Assembly (NCBI RefSeq): GCF_900188455.1
Contig: NZ_FZOL01000022.1
Location: forward strand, 1 to 64,000
DNA: 64,000 nt
Source: Pseudomonas japonica
GTDB taxonomy: Bacteria > Pseudomonadota > Gammaproteobacteria > Pseudomonadales > Pseudomonadaceae
Direction of reading: 5' to 3'
The position numbers were made by a program, and so were the translations under genes. The notes beneath the pieces were generated by a model. That model ran no database searches. It was not told where the DNA came from and saw nothing but the letters and a program-made list of their open reading frames with translations. Positions 24,784-33,603 of the stretch are shown here, piece after piece (position 1 is the first letter of the stretch; every line of letters starts with the position of its first letter).

Positions 24784-25599
24784 ATGATGTTTGACAATTT
24801 TCTTCAGCACTGGCACCTCACCCCCGACGGCCACCCCATCACCACCCACGGCGCCGACCTTCTCCCCGTCCGCCAGCACGGCCGGCCGGCCATGCTCAAG
24901 CTGGCCCACGAAGCCGAGGAACAGGCCGGCGCCCAGTTGATGATCTGGTGGAACGGCGACGGCGCGGCGCCCGTGCTGGCCCACGACGAACGCGCATTGC
25001 TGCTGCAGCGCGCCACCGGGCCGGCGTCCCTGACGAAGATGGTCAGGGACGCCGACGACGACCAGGCCACGCGCATTCTCTGCCGTGTGGCCGCCCGCCT
25101 CCACGCCCCACGGCCCCAGCCCCTGCCAGCACTGGTCCCGCTGACCCGCTGGTTCGACGCCCTGCTCAACGGCAGCCATGACCCACTGCTGCAAACCTGC
25201 GCCGCCACCGCCCGCGAACTGCTCGCCACCCCCCGTGACGTCACGGTGCTGCATGGCGACATCCACCACGGCAATGTCCTCGACTTCGGCCCGTCCGGCT
25301 GGCTCGCCATCGACCCCAAGGGCCTGTACGGCGAACGCGGTTTCGACTACGCCAATCTCTTCTGCAACCCCGATGGCCACAGCGCCCTGTTCCACTTCGC
25401 GCAACGCCTCGACACGGTCAGCAACGCCAGCGGCATCGAGCGCCGCCGCCTGCTGCAGTGGATCCTCGCCTGGGCCGGGCTCTCGGCCTGCTGGATGGAC
25501 GAGGACGGCGGCGACCCCGCACACCTGCGCGAAGTGGCGAAGCTGGCCGCCGCGGCATTGAATCAGGGCGTCCAGTCCACCCGGTGCTCCTCTAGGTAG
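24784..25599 (+). CDS. Aminoglycoside/hydroxyurea phosphotransferase family kinase, APH(6)-like
   Basis: A 271-residue kinase-like protein. The Brenner motif VLHGDIHHGNVLDF gives the catalytic Asp and metal Asn. WLAIDPKGLYGERGFDYANLFCNP is the APH(6)/StrB-type metal-binding loop. The N-terminal lobe (PAMLKLAHEAEEQAGAQLMIWW) carries the ATP-binding Lys and Glu. APH(6) members phosphorylate streptomycin; chromosomal homologues may have other substrates, so resistance is not assured. Its start at 24784 lies just past the palindromic element, and its 3-prime end overlaps the SulP gene tail-to-tail by 37 nt. Confidence 0.8.
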   Translation: MMFDNFLQHWHLTPDGHPITTHGADLLPVRQHGRPAMLKLAHEAEEQAGAQLMIWWNGDGAAPVLAHDERALLLQRATGPASLTKMVRDADDDQATRILCRVAARLHAPRPQPLPALVPLTRWFDALLNGSHDPLLQTCAATARELLATPRDVTVLHGDIHHGNVLDFGPSGWLAIDPKGLYGERGFDYANLFCNPDGHSALFHFAQRLDTVSNASGIERRRLLQWILAWAGLSACWMDEDGGDPAHLREVAKLAAAALNQGVQSTRCSSR

Positions 25600-27302
25600 G
25601 CATCCACCGCCGCCCCCACCGTCGGCTGGAACACGTCATGGCCGATCCGTGCCAGCACCTCCAGGCGCTGCAGCTTGTCCTTGACCGGGTCTTTCATCTC
25701 GGCGAATCGCAGTTCGATGCCGTCCGCGTGCAGCAACTGCTGCAGCTCGATGAGCATGTCCGCCGAGGTCACGTCCACGCTGGTCACCGGCTCCGCGGCG
25801 ATGACGATGCGCCGCACCGGAACCGGCGCCTGGCGCACTGCCTGCAGCACACAATTCTGAAACAGCTCGGCATTGGCGAAGAACAGCGGCGCGTCCCAGC
25901 GGAACAGCACCAGGCCGGGCACCAGGCGTGCCTGGGGATAGCGGCCGATATCGTGATAGCCACGAATGCCGTCGACCCGCCCCAACACCGCGTAGTGCGG
26001 ACGCCAGCCGTCCCAGAGGAATTCGATCACGGCAATCACCACCGCCAGGCCGATCCCCGGTACCGCGCCGAGCACCACCACGCCGACGAAGCAGGTGATC
26101 GACAGCCAGAATTCCCATTGCTGGATGCGGTAGATGCGCCGCAGGTCCTTGAACTCGAACAGCCCCACGGCCGCCGCGATCACCACCGCGGCAAGGGCGC
26201 TGCTCGGCAGATGCCTGAGCAGGTCGTGGGCGAACAGCAGCAACAGGGCCACGCCAATGGCGCCGAACACGCCGGCCAGCTGGGTATGGGCACCGGCGGC
26301 CTCGGCCACTGGCGTGCGCGACGAACTGCTGCTGACCGGAATGCCCTGGAACAGCCCGGTGGTCAGGTTGGCCATGCCCAGGCCGATCATTTCCTGGTTG
26401 GCATCCACCGCTGTGCGGGTCCTGGCGGCGTAGGTCCGCGACAGCACGCTGGTGTCGGCGAAGGACACCAGGGCCACGGCGAAACCGCCGATCAGCACGG
26501 CCTGCAGGTCGGCGGCATCGATCAGTGGCAGGACGAAGTCCGGCAGGCCCTGGGGCAGCGAGCCCACCACCCGCACGCCATGCCTGGCCTCCAGGTCGAA
26601 CCACCACGCGGTCAGGGTCGCGGCGACCACCGCGATGAGAATTCCCGGCACCCGCTCGAAGCGCTTGAGCAGCAGGATGATCGCCAGGCTGCCGCCGCCG
26701 ATGGCGAAGGCATAGGCGTTGGCCTTGCCGTCGAGCAGCGCGCCGAACAGATGCCAGGTGTCCTGCAGCGGGCCGTCGCTGTCCAGGGAAATGCCGAACA
26801 GCCTGGGCGTCTGGCTGATCAGCACGGTCAGGGCGATGCCGTTCATGTAGCCGTAGCGGATCGGCTTGGACAGCAGCTCGGTGATGAAGCCCAGGCGCAG
26901 TATCCCCGCGCCCAGGCAGACCAGCCCCGAGACCAGGGCCATGGCGCTGGCGAGCAGGATGGCGCGCTGCGCATCGCCGCCGGACAGCGGCAGGACCACG
27001 GCGAGGATGATCGCCACCAGCGCCGAGTCGGGCCCGAGCACCAGGATGCGGCTGGGGCCGAACAGCGCATAGGCCAGCAACGGCACGATGGTCGCGTACA
27101 GGCCGTAGATGCCCGGCACGCCGGAAGCTTCGGCGTAGGCGATACCGACCGGGACCAGCATGGCGGTGAGGACCAGGCCGGCGAGCAGGTCCCGCGACAG
27201 CCAGGCGGGAGAGTAGTCGCGCAGTAGCTGCAGGCCCGGCAGCCAGCGACGCCAGTTACGGCGGGACAACGGGGCGGACGGGTTCGACGACGGCGGTTGC
27301 AT
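25563..27302 (-). CDS. SulP-family anion transporter with STAS domain
   Basis: A 579-residue inner-membrane transporter. About 11-14 hydrophobic spans fill residues 30-440, including the SulP segment AGLVLTAMLVPVGIAYAEASG and GLGMANLTTGLFQGIPVSSSSSRTPV. A cytoplasmic STAS domain follows at about 460-570 (LVPGLVLFRWDAPLFFANAE, PVTSVDVTSADMLIELQQLL). The family imports sulfate, bicarbonate or dicarboxylates with H+ or Na+; the substrate is not deducible. The ATG at 27302 has an AAGGA site 5 nt upstream; an earlier open start at 27365 lacks one. Confidence 0.88.
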   Translation of the reverse strand: MQPPSSNPSAPLSRRNWRRWLPGLQLLRDYSPAWLSRDLLAGLVLTAMLVPVGIAYAEASGVPGIYGLYATIVPLLAYALFGPSRILVLGPDSALVAIILAVVLPLSGGDAQRAILLASAMALVSGLVCLGAGILRLGFITELLSKPIRYGYMNGIALTVLISQTPRLFGISLDSDGPLQDTWHLFGALLDGKANAYAFAIGGGSLAIILLLKRFERVPGILIAVVAATLTAWWFDLEARHGVRVVGSLPQGLPDFVLPLIDAADLQAVLIGGFAVALVSFADTSVLSRTYAARTRTAVDANQEMIGLGMANLTTGLFQGIPVSSSSSRTPVAEAAGAHTQLAGVFGAIGVALLLLFAHDLLRHLPSSALAAVVIAAAVGLFEFKDLRRIYRIQQWEFWLSITCFVGVVVLGAVPGIGLAVVIAVIEFLWDGWRPHYAVLGRVDGIRGYHDIGRYPQARLVPGLVLFRWDAPLFFANAELFQNCVLQAVRQAPVPVRRIVIAAEPVTSVDVTSADMLIELQQLLHADGIELRFAEMKDPVKDKLQRLEVLARIGHDVFQPTVGAAVDAYLEEHRVDWTP

Positions 27303-27433
27303 TGCACTTCCTTGGCGGCACGAGGACGGAGCGGGAAATCTAGCAAGGATCGCTATCCCCCGCACCGCGCTCGATCAATGCCCGGAAGGTGACACCAGAA
27401 TGGGCGCTGGTTCGCCCTCGCCCCCTGCCGCCC

Positions 27434-28066
27434 CTACAGCGCCGGCCGCTGCTTGTTCACCCACTCCTGCACCGAAGGCCGCTGCCACTGACGCGCGGCA
27501 TAGGCGCGCAGGCGCTCCGGCAGCGGATCGCCATTGAGCGCCAGGCGATTGAGCATCACCGCCAGCTCCACGTCGGCGATCGACCACTGCCCGGCCAGAT
27601 AGTCGCTGCCCTCCGGCAGCAGCGCCTCGGCGGCGCCGATCAGCTTGCGCGCGGCCGCCTGGCCCGCGGCGGACAGCGGACCCAGCTTGACCCCGTAGAA
27701 CACCACCACGGTGCTGCGCTCCTCGCGGATCGGCACCAGGTCGCTGCGCAGCCAGGCCTGCACCTGGCGTACCCGCGCGCGCTCCTGCGGATCGCTCGGG
27801 TACACCGGATTGCCGGGATGCAGATCTTCCAGGTACTCGGTGATGGCCGAGGATTCGGAGAGCGCGAAACCGTTGTGCAGCAGGGTCGGCACGCGCTGGG
27901 TCAGGGACAGGCGGGTGTAGTCGTCGGCCTGGTTGGCGCCGTCGTCGAGGTCGACCAGGACGGTGTCGAAATCGAGGCCCTTCTCCCGAAGGGTGACGTA
28001 CACCGACATGGCATAGGGGCTGGCATGGCGGGCATCGACATACAGGTGGAACTGCGGTTGGCTCAT
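27434..28066 (-). CDS. yfcF: Glutathione S-transferase, YfcF type
   Basis: A 210-residue GST. The N-terminal thioredoxin-like domain shows DARHASPYAMSVYVTLREKGLDF and RVPTLL plus the GSH-binding ELSESSAITEYLEDL type motif (ALSESSAITEYLEDLHPG). The all-helical C-terminal domain contains VQAWLRSDLVPIREERSTVVVF, closely matching E. coli YfcF, which has peroxidase and dichloroacetate-type GST activity. Full length. No operon partner. Confidence 0.87.
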   Translation of the reverse strand: MSQPQFHLYVDARHASPYAMSVYVTLREKGLDFDTVLVDLDDGANQADDYTRLSLTQRVPTLLHNGFALSESSAITEYLEDLHPGNPVYPSDPQERARVRQVQAWLRSDLVPIREERSTVVVFYGVKLGPLSAAGQAAARKLIGAAEALLPEGSDYLAGQWSIADVELAVMLNRLALNGDPLPERLRAYAARQWQRPSVQEWVNKQRPAL

Positions 28067-28293
28067 GACGCGATCTCCTTGTGCGATGTGTCCACGCTAG
28101 GAGGTTTGCGCCGGGAAATACAATTCAAGGTTTTCATGGGGGTATTCCGGGGGGGAATAGCGGAATCACACACCCACGCCAGTCGCTCAGATTTGCTCAG
28201 ATTCGAATCGGGTCCCCATCCTAGTATCAGTGCAAACGTTCGAGTCCCATGTAACGTTTTCCGTGTTCAATCTTCGTACACAGGTGGATATCC

Positions 28294-28776
28294 GTGGCAA
28301 CTTTCAAACTGAAACCTAGCAGCCCTGTACCTGGCACAGCCTACAAGTTCTACATCAGGAACCGCTCCAAGGTCATTGGCCTCTACTACGACATCGGCTT
28401 GATTACGCAGGGCTCGGAAGTGGACTGGAAGTCTGGGACGCCAAGTGGAATAGTGCGTATCGGCGGTTCGATGATATGCAGTTTCGATCTCAAGCGTTCG
28501 AAGCAGCAGATTGCAAATCCGCAGACGGCCATGCCGCAGATGCTGGAAGAACCGACCCTGTCGCTGTTCAATGTGCATAACACGCCGCTGTCCTTGCGAT
28601 TCTGGAGGAATGGCATGGAGCAGCACATCAACTTGCTGAAGGACGGCCCCGTGGGGGTCTTCAGGGATGAGCCGACATTCAATGAAGCGATATTCCACAG
28701 ATTCCGGTTCACGCTGACTTGCGATGACCATGACAACGATACCCAGAACATCTACTGCCAGCTGTACGACTACTGA
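28294..28776 (+). CDS. Orphan hypothetical protein of unusual composition
   Basis: A 160-residue protein from a GTG start with an AGGTGG site 6 nt upstream. It is beta-rich (GTAYKFYIRNRSKVIGLYYDIGLI, IVRIGGSMICSFDLKR, FRFTLTCDDHDNDTQNIYCQLYDY) with no signal peptide or membrane span. I recognise no family. Codon use is clearly less G+C-rich than that of its neighbours on both sides, a sign of recent acquisition. It converges on the autotransporter gene with a hairpin terminator between. A small soluble beta-sandwich is likely; function unknown. Confidence 0.6.
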   Translation: MATFKLKPSSPVPGTAYKFYIRNRSKVIGLYYDIGLITQGSEVDWKSGTPSGIVRIGGSMICSFDLKRSKQQIANPQTAMPQMLEEPTLSLFNVHNTPLSLRFWRNGMEQHINLLKDGPVGVFRDEPTFNEAIFHRFRFTLTCDDHDNDTQNIYCQLYDY

Positions 28777-28790
28777 TTCACGCTGAAGCA

Positions 28791-28822
28791 GCGCTTGCGC
28801 GCTCGTTGGCACGCGCAAGCGC
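28791..28822. terminator. Bidirectional terminator-like hairpin
   Basis: An 11-bp perfect stem (28791-28801 with 28812-28822; GCGCTTGCGCG arm) with a 10-nt loop, located between the convergent orphan gene and the autotransporter gene. No long T-tract on either strand. Confidence 0.6.
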
Positions 28823-28831
28823 CAGGCTGAC

Positions 28832-31816
28832 TCAGAACTTCAACTGCCACTGCCCCATCACGGCATGGTTGCGGCTGTTGCTGCCCAGCTCGCCGCTGTA
28901 GCCGAGTCCCACCGACTGCGTCGCGCTGAGGCCCAGTTCCAGTCCGGCTTCCAGCACCAGGCTGTCGCGATCCAGCGCGCTGCCCTCGACGCTGAAGGCA
29001 TCGCCACCGGCGATGAACGCCTGGCGGGTGCGGCTATCGACTTCGCCGTACACATGGCGCCAGCCCAGGCTCGCCCGCGGGGTCAGGCTCATGCCGTTGT
29101 CCAGTTGCCCCAGATGGGCCACGCGCACGCCGAAGGTGCTGCTGACGTTGTCCTGGGTGTCCTTGTCCACCGCCAGCGCGGCATTGCCGCCCTTCTCGCG
29201 GTAGCCGTCGCGGTGATAGCGCTGGTAGCCGAGGTTGGCGAACGGCTCGGCGCTGAAGCGGCCGCTGCCCAGGGCATAACCCAGCTCGGCGAAGGCCTGC
29301 TGGCTGTCGGCGTCGTAACCGCCCTTGAGACGCTCGCTGAAGCCGTTGAAGCCGACATCGCGCTTGCTGTCGCCATCGTGACCGCTGTAGGCCGCGCCCA
29401 GGCGCAGGGCCAGCGGCCCGCTCTGGCGCGCGGCATACACGCCGGCGTGCCAGCTGTTGACCTTGCCATCCAGGCCGGTCGCGTCCAGACGGGTACGCGA
29501 ATAGCCGCCCAGCACACCCAGGCGCCAGTCGCTGCCCACGGCCCAGTCCAGACCCATCACCGCACCACCGGTACGCTGTTCCAGGGCGCTGCCGCCGTGG
29601 CTGCCGTCGACCTTGCCGTAGCTGCCCAGGGCCTGCAGCCACAGGCGTCCGCGGGCATTCGGGTCATTGAGGTTGCGCACGCCCTGAGGCAGACCGGTGG
29701 CGGCCAGGACCGGCGTTTCCTGCGCGTTCAGCCCGACCAGCAGACCGGCATTGCTGCCCATCGATTGCATGGCGCCGAGCATGCTGCCGCCGACCTGGGC
29801 GCTGCCGCTCAGGGTGGCGCCGGCAAGATTGGCGCTGTGGCTACCGGAGAGCTGCTCGATGGCGCCGCCGGCGCTGCCGGTGGAAGTGTTGAGCAAGGCG
29901 TTGTACAGCCGGCTGTCGCTGCCCAGGCTGCCCAGCGCATGGGCAGCGGCGCCGCCGTTGGCGGTCTGGGTGTACTGCTCGAAGGTCACGTCGTTGCGGG
30001 TGTAGGTCAGGCCCACCGTGGTGTTGCTGTAGCTCAGGGTCGGGGTGAGGAAGGCGTAGTCGCTGACCACCTTGGCGAAAGTGCCATCCACCGCGCCGGC
30101 GGTGAGCACGGTGTACTGGCTCTTCCACGGATACTCGCCGGCCGAAGGTTGCACGTTGAGGGTGGCGCCGTTGAGGTGCGCGGTACCGGTCACGCTGATC
30201 GGCGCGCTGCTGCCGTCGGCATTGACGCCGTACATCAGGCTGGCACCGCGGCCGAAGTTCAGGTCGCCATTGACCCTGGCCACGCCCAGGCCGGTGTTGG
30301 TCAGCAGGCGGCCGTTCACTGTCAGGCCGCCCACCGAACCGCCGCCGGCGTACACGCCACCGGCCTCCACCCGCATGGCGCCGAGAATGCTGCCCTGGTT
30401 GATCAGGGTCGCGCCGGCCAGCACGCTGCCGCCCTGGCTGAAATCGTTGGTGCTGCCGAGGGTCCAGGCTCCGCCGCTGACCACCAGCTTCTCGAAGTTG
30501 GCGCTGTTGCCGAAGCGGCCACTGCCATTCAGGGTCAGGGTGTCGATGCCCTCGCCCGCGTCCACCAGGCCCGTGAACACGCCACCGGTGAGCACGGTCA
30601 GGCTGTCGTTGCCGGCGCCCAGGCTCAGGGCCAGGCCGTTGCCGCCGCTGATGCTGCCGCCGTTGATCACCGTATCGTCCCATTCGCCGATCAGCTTGAT
30701 GCCGAAGCCACCCTCACCGGCAATGCGTCCCTGGTTGGTGATGCTGGTGCTGCCCTTGCCCGGGCCTTCGGCGCCATCGTCGACGAGGATGCCGTTGTCG
30801 ACGCTGCGGATCACCCCGCTGGCGGTGTTGACGATGCTCCCGCCGCCCATGGCGATGCCTTCGCTGCCGTTGGGCCGGCCGCCGCTGTCGACCCCCTTGG
30901 CGCCCAGGCCCTGGATGGTGCCTTCGTTGTAGATGTGGCCGATCAGGTCGATATCGACGCCATCGCCATCGCCGTTGATCTTGCCGCTGGCAATGGCCCC
31001 GGTGATCACCCCGCCGGCGTAGTTGAACACCGTACCGGAACCGTCGGAACCGAAGCCCGAGCCGTTGCGTCCGGTGACCTCGCCGTGGTTGTACAGGGTC
31101 GCGTCGGTCTTCAGGTCGACGCCGTGGCGGTCGGCGCTGATGCTGCCGTAGTTGTAGACGGTGACGCCGGTGGAGGTGCCGATCTTGATGCCGTCGAACT
31201 TCTGGTCCTGGCCGTTCTTGTCCTGTGGCGCGGTGTCGGTGTAGATGCGCCCGTAGTTGGTGACGACGGCGTTGGAACCGGTCTTGATCGCGTCGTTGCC
31301 CACCGAATGGATCACCCCGCTGGCCTGGTTGACCAGCGTGGTGGTGAATTTCGGGTTGTTCAGGGTTTCCAGGTCGATGGCCTGGCCGTCGGTGATCGAT
31401 TCGATGGTCCCGGCGTTGTCGATCTTCAGCGTGCCGCCCGCACTCGGGTTGGTCTGCAGGCGCAGGCCGTCGTTGGTTCCCTGGATCAGCGCGCCGGCCT
31501 TGTTGCTGATCACCCAGGCGCTGGCGTCCTCGCCCGCGTCCTTGCTGTCGATGCCACGGGCCACGGTGGAGCGGATCACCCCGGCGTTGCTCACGGTCAT
31601 CGTCGTGCCGCTGGTTTGCTTGGGCAGGATCACACCGTCGTCCTTGCTGGAGACGATGCTGCCCTTGGCGGAGACGCTGAGGTTGTCGCCCTTCTTCAGT
31701 TCCAGGGTGTCGCTGGTGGCGCTGCTGATCGAGTAGTCCTTGGCCAGCACATTCGGCGTGAACGAGGCGCTGGCGAGGGCGACGCAGAGGGCAAGGCGGT
31801 GCGGCGTGAAGAGCAT
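28832..31816 (-). CDS. Type Va autotransporter
   Basis: A 994-residue secreted protein. A signal peptide (MLFTPHRLALCVALASASFTPNVLA) is followed by a long repetitive beta-helix passenger of about 600 residues with recurring short motifs (NAGTIESITDGQAIDLET, GTIQGLGAKGVDSGG, SITNQGRIAGEGGFGIKL). The C-terminal autotransporter barrel occupies about 720-994 (LGSYGKVDGSHGGSALEQRTGG, GLDWAVGSDWRLGVLGGYSRTRLD) and ends in a typical aromatic residue (QWQLKF). No protease or lipase catalytic motif was seen, so an adhesin or aggregation factor is most likely. The ribosome site before the ATG is poor. An open frame continues upstream to 32395 but overlaps the GMC gene. Confidence 0.88.
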   Translation of the reverse strand: MLFTPHRLALCVALASASFTPNVLAKDYSISSATSDTLELKKGDNLSVSAKGSIVSSKDDGVILPKQTSGTTMTVSNAGVIRSTVARGIDSKDAGEDASAWVISNKAGALIQGTNDGLRLQTNPSAGGTLKIDNAGTIESITDGQAIDLETLNNPKFTTTLVNQASGVIHSVGNDAIKTGSNAVVTNYGRIYTDTAPQDKNGQDQKFDGIKIGTSTGVTVYNYGSISADRHGVDLKTDATLYNHGEVTGRNGSGFGSDGSGTVFNYAGGVITGAIASGKINGDGDGVDIDLIGHIYNEGTIQGLGAKGVDSGGRPNGSEGIAMGGGSIVNTASGVIRSVDNGILVDDGAEGPGKGSTSITNQGRIAGEGGFGIKLIGEWDDTVINGGSISGGNGLALSLGAGNDSLTVLTGGVFTGLVDAGEGIDTLTLNGSGRFGNSANFEKLVVSGGAWTLGSTNDFSQGGSVLAGATLINQGSILGAMRVEAGGVYAGGGSVGGLTVNGRLLTNTGLGVARVNGDLNFGRGASLMYGVNADGSSAPISVTGTAHLNGATLNVQPSAGEYPWKSQYTVLTAGAVDGTFAKVVSDYAFLTPTLSYSNTTVGLTYTRNDVTFEQYTQTANGGAAAHALGSLGSDSRLYNALLNTSTGSAGGAIEQLSGSHSANLAGATLSGSAQVGGSMLGAMQSMGSNAGLLVGLNAQETPVLAATGLPQGVRNLNDPNARGRLWLQALGSYGKVDGSHGGSALEQRTGGAVMGLDWAVGSDWRLGVLGGYSRTRLDATGLDGKVNSWHAGVYAARQSGPLALRLGAAYSGHDGDSKRDVGFNGFSERLKGGYDADSQQAFAELGYALGSGRFSAEPFANLGYQRYHRDGYREKGGNAALAVDKDTQDNVSSTFGVRVAHLGQLDNGMSLTPRASLGWRHVYGEVDSRTRQAFIAGGDAFSVEGSALDRDSLVLEAGLELGLSATQSVGLGYSGELGSNSRNHAVMGQWQLKF

Positions 31817-31898
31817 GGTTCGGCGGCCGTTGTCGTTATTGAAGGCCGCCGAGTATGGCCAGTCGATATTACGGTTTGACTGACTGGCTCCTGGCTCC

Positions 31899-31928
31899 TG
31901 TAGGAGCTGGCTTGCGCAGGCAAAGCCA
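31899..31928. repeat. REP half-element
   Basis: One copy of the core TGTAGGAGCTGGCTTGCG followed by a partial inverted arm (GCAGGCAAAGCCA). It sits between the GMC oxidoreductase stop and the autotransporter start, on the boundary of two transcription units. Confidence 0.6.
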
Positions 31929-31935
31929 CCCCATC

Positions 31936-33549
31936 TCAGGCATCCGCCAGGATCAGGTCCGCCCCCTTCTCCGCCACCATCAGCACCGCCGCATGGGTAT
32001 TGCCCGAGGTCACGTTGGGGAAGATCGACGCATCCACCACCCGCAGCCCGTCGAGGCCATGCACCTTGAGGCGCTTGTCCACCACCGAGGTCTGCTCGTC
32101 CGAGCCCATGGCACAGCTGCCGCACAGGTGATAGATCGACCCGCAGTTCTCGCGGAAGTACGCGAGCATCTGCTCGTCGCTGTCCACCGCCGGCCCCGGC
32201 AGCACTTCCTCGACGGTGATGCCCGCAAGCGCCGGCGCCTGCATGACCCGGCGCATCAGGCGGCTGCCCTGGATGGCCTCGTCGATATCCTTCGCGGTGC
32301 TCAGGTAGTTCGGATCGATCAACGCCGCATCCCGCGGGTTGCCCGAGGCAATCTCGACATGCCCGCGACTGCTCGGCCGGCACGGGTTGAAACACAGCAG
32401 GAAACCGGAGTACGGCTCGGGCTTGAGGCTGGCCTTGTTGTTCTTCGGGATCTGGTACGACAGCGGATTGAAGTACAGCTGCAGGTTGGGATTCTGCTCG
32501 TCTTCACTGCCCCGGAAGAAACCGCCCGCCTGGTTGACGCTCATCGCCAGCGCGCCCTTGCGCGTGAACAGGTACTGGATACCCAGCTTGAGCTGGCCGA
32601 GCAGCGAACCGAGCTCGTCGTTGAGGGTCGGCACATTGGCCTTGTAGTAGTAGCTGACGCACAGGTGGTCCTGCAGGTTGCGGCCCACCGCCGGCAGTTG
32701 CCTGACCTGGGCGATACCGTGCCTGTCCAGCAGCGCGCGATCGCCGACGCCGGACAGCTGGAGGATCTTCGGCGTATCCACCGCGCCGGCGCAGAGGATG
32801 ACTTCCTTGCGCGCGGTGAAGCTGCGGCTGACCCCGTTCTGGCTGACCAGCACACCGATCGCCCGTTGCCCGGCCACATCGAACAGCACGCGGTCGACCA
32901 GAGCATGGTGCTCGACCTTGAGGTTCGCCCGCGCGAGCGCCGGATGCAGGTGGGCGAAACTGCTGGAGCAGCGCTGGCCGTTGCGGGTGTTGACGTCGTA
33001 GATACCCGCGCCCTCGAATTTCGGCCCGTTGAAATCGTCGCTGCGTGGGTAACCCAGCTCTTCGCAACCCTTGAGGAAGACGTCGCAGATCGGGTGGGTC
33101 TGGCCCTTCATCGGGGTGATGCTGATCGGGCCGCTGCCGCCGTGGTACTCGCTGTCGCCCAGCGGATGGTTCTCCAGCTTGCGGAAGTACGGCAGCACGT
33201 CCTTGAAGCCCCAGCCATCGTTGCCATTGGCCGCCCAGTCGTCGAAGTCATGGGCCTGGCCGCGCACGTAGATCATCGCGTTGATCGAGCCGGAGCCGCC
33301 CTGCACCTTGCCGCGTGGGGCATACAGGGCACGGTTGGCGAGCTGCCGCTGCGGCTGGCTGTAGTACATCCAGTTGAAGGTCGGGTTGTAGTACATCTTG
33401 GCGAAGCCGACCGGGATCCTGAACCAGAACGAGTCGTCCTTGCCGCCCGCTTCCAGCAGCAGCACCGAATGCTTGCCCGAGGCCGACAGGCGATTGGCGA
33501 GGACGCAACCGGCCGCACCGGCGCCGGCGATGATGTAGTCGTAAGTCAT
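31936..33549 (-). CDS. GMC-family FAD-dependent alcohol oxidoreductase
   Basis: A 537-residue flavoprotein. The N-terminal dinucleotide fold is YDYIIAGAGAAGCVLANRLS (about 3-22). GMC signature 1 is APRGKVQGGSGSINAMIYVRGQ (about 76-97), and the C-terminal FAD/catalytic segment contains IYHLCGSCAMGSDEQ with the probable catalytic His. It resembles choline-dehydrogenase-like enzymes that oxidise primary or polyol alcohols. Third gene of a minus-strand operon after an MFS carrier and an enolase-superfamily dehydratase (55 nt gap), so it likely acts on the same sugar-acid or polyol route. Substrate unknown. Confidence 0.87.
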   Translation of the reverse strand: MTYDYIIAGAGAAGCVLANRLSASGKHSVLLLEAGGKDDSFWFRIPVGFAKMYYNPTFNWMYYSQPQRQLANRALYAPRGKVQGGSGSINAMIYVRGQAHDFDDWAANGNDGWGFKDVLPYFRKLENHPLGDSEYHGGSGPISITPMKGQTHPICDVFLKGCEELGYPRSDDFNGPKFEGAGIYDVNTRNGQRCSSSFAHLHPALARANLKVEHHALVDRVLFDVAGQRAIGVLVSQNGVSRSFTARKEVILCAGAVDTPKILQLSGVGDRALLDRHGIAQVRQLPAVGRNLQDHLCVSYYYKANVPTLNDELGSLLGQLKLGIQYLFTRKGALAMSVNQAGGFFRGSEDEQNPNLQLYFNPLSYQIPKNNKASLKPEPYSGFLLCFNPCRPSSRGHVEIASGNPRDAALIDPNYLSTAKDIDEAIQGSRLMRRVMQAPALAGITVEEVLPGPAVDSDEQMLAYFRENCGSIYHLCGSCAMGSDEQTSVVDKRLKVHGLDGLRVVDASIFPNVTSGNTHAAVLMVAEKGADLILADA

Positions 33550-33603
33550 GCAAATTACCGCGTAAGTCGGGAAAAACAGCGCCCGTTGCCAGGCGCGAAG
33601 TTG

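Noticed and set aside
31817..32395. N-terminal extension of the autotransporter
   Set aside because: The extension reads through the GMC gene in another frame, whereas a proper signal peptide begins at 31816.
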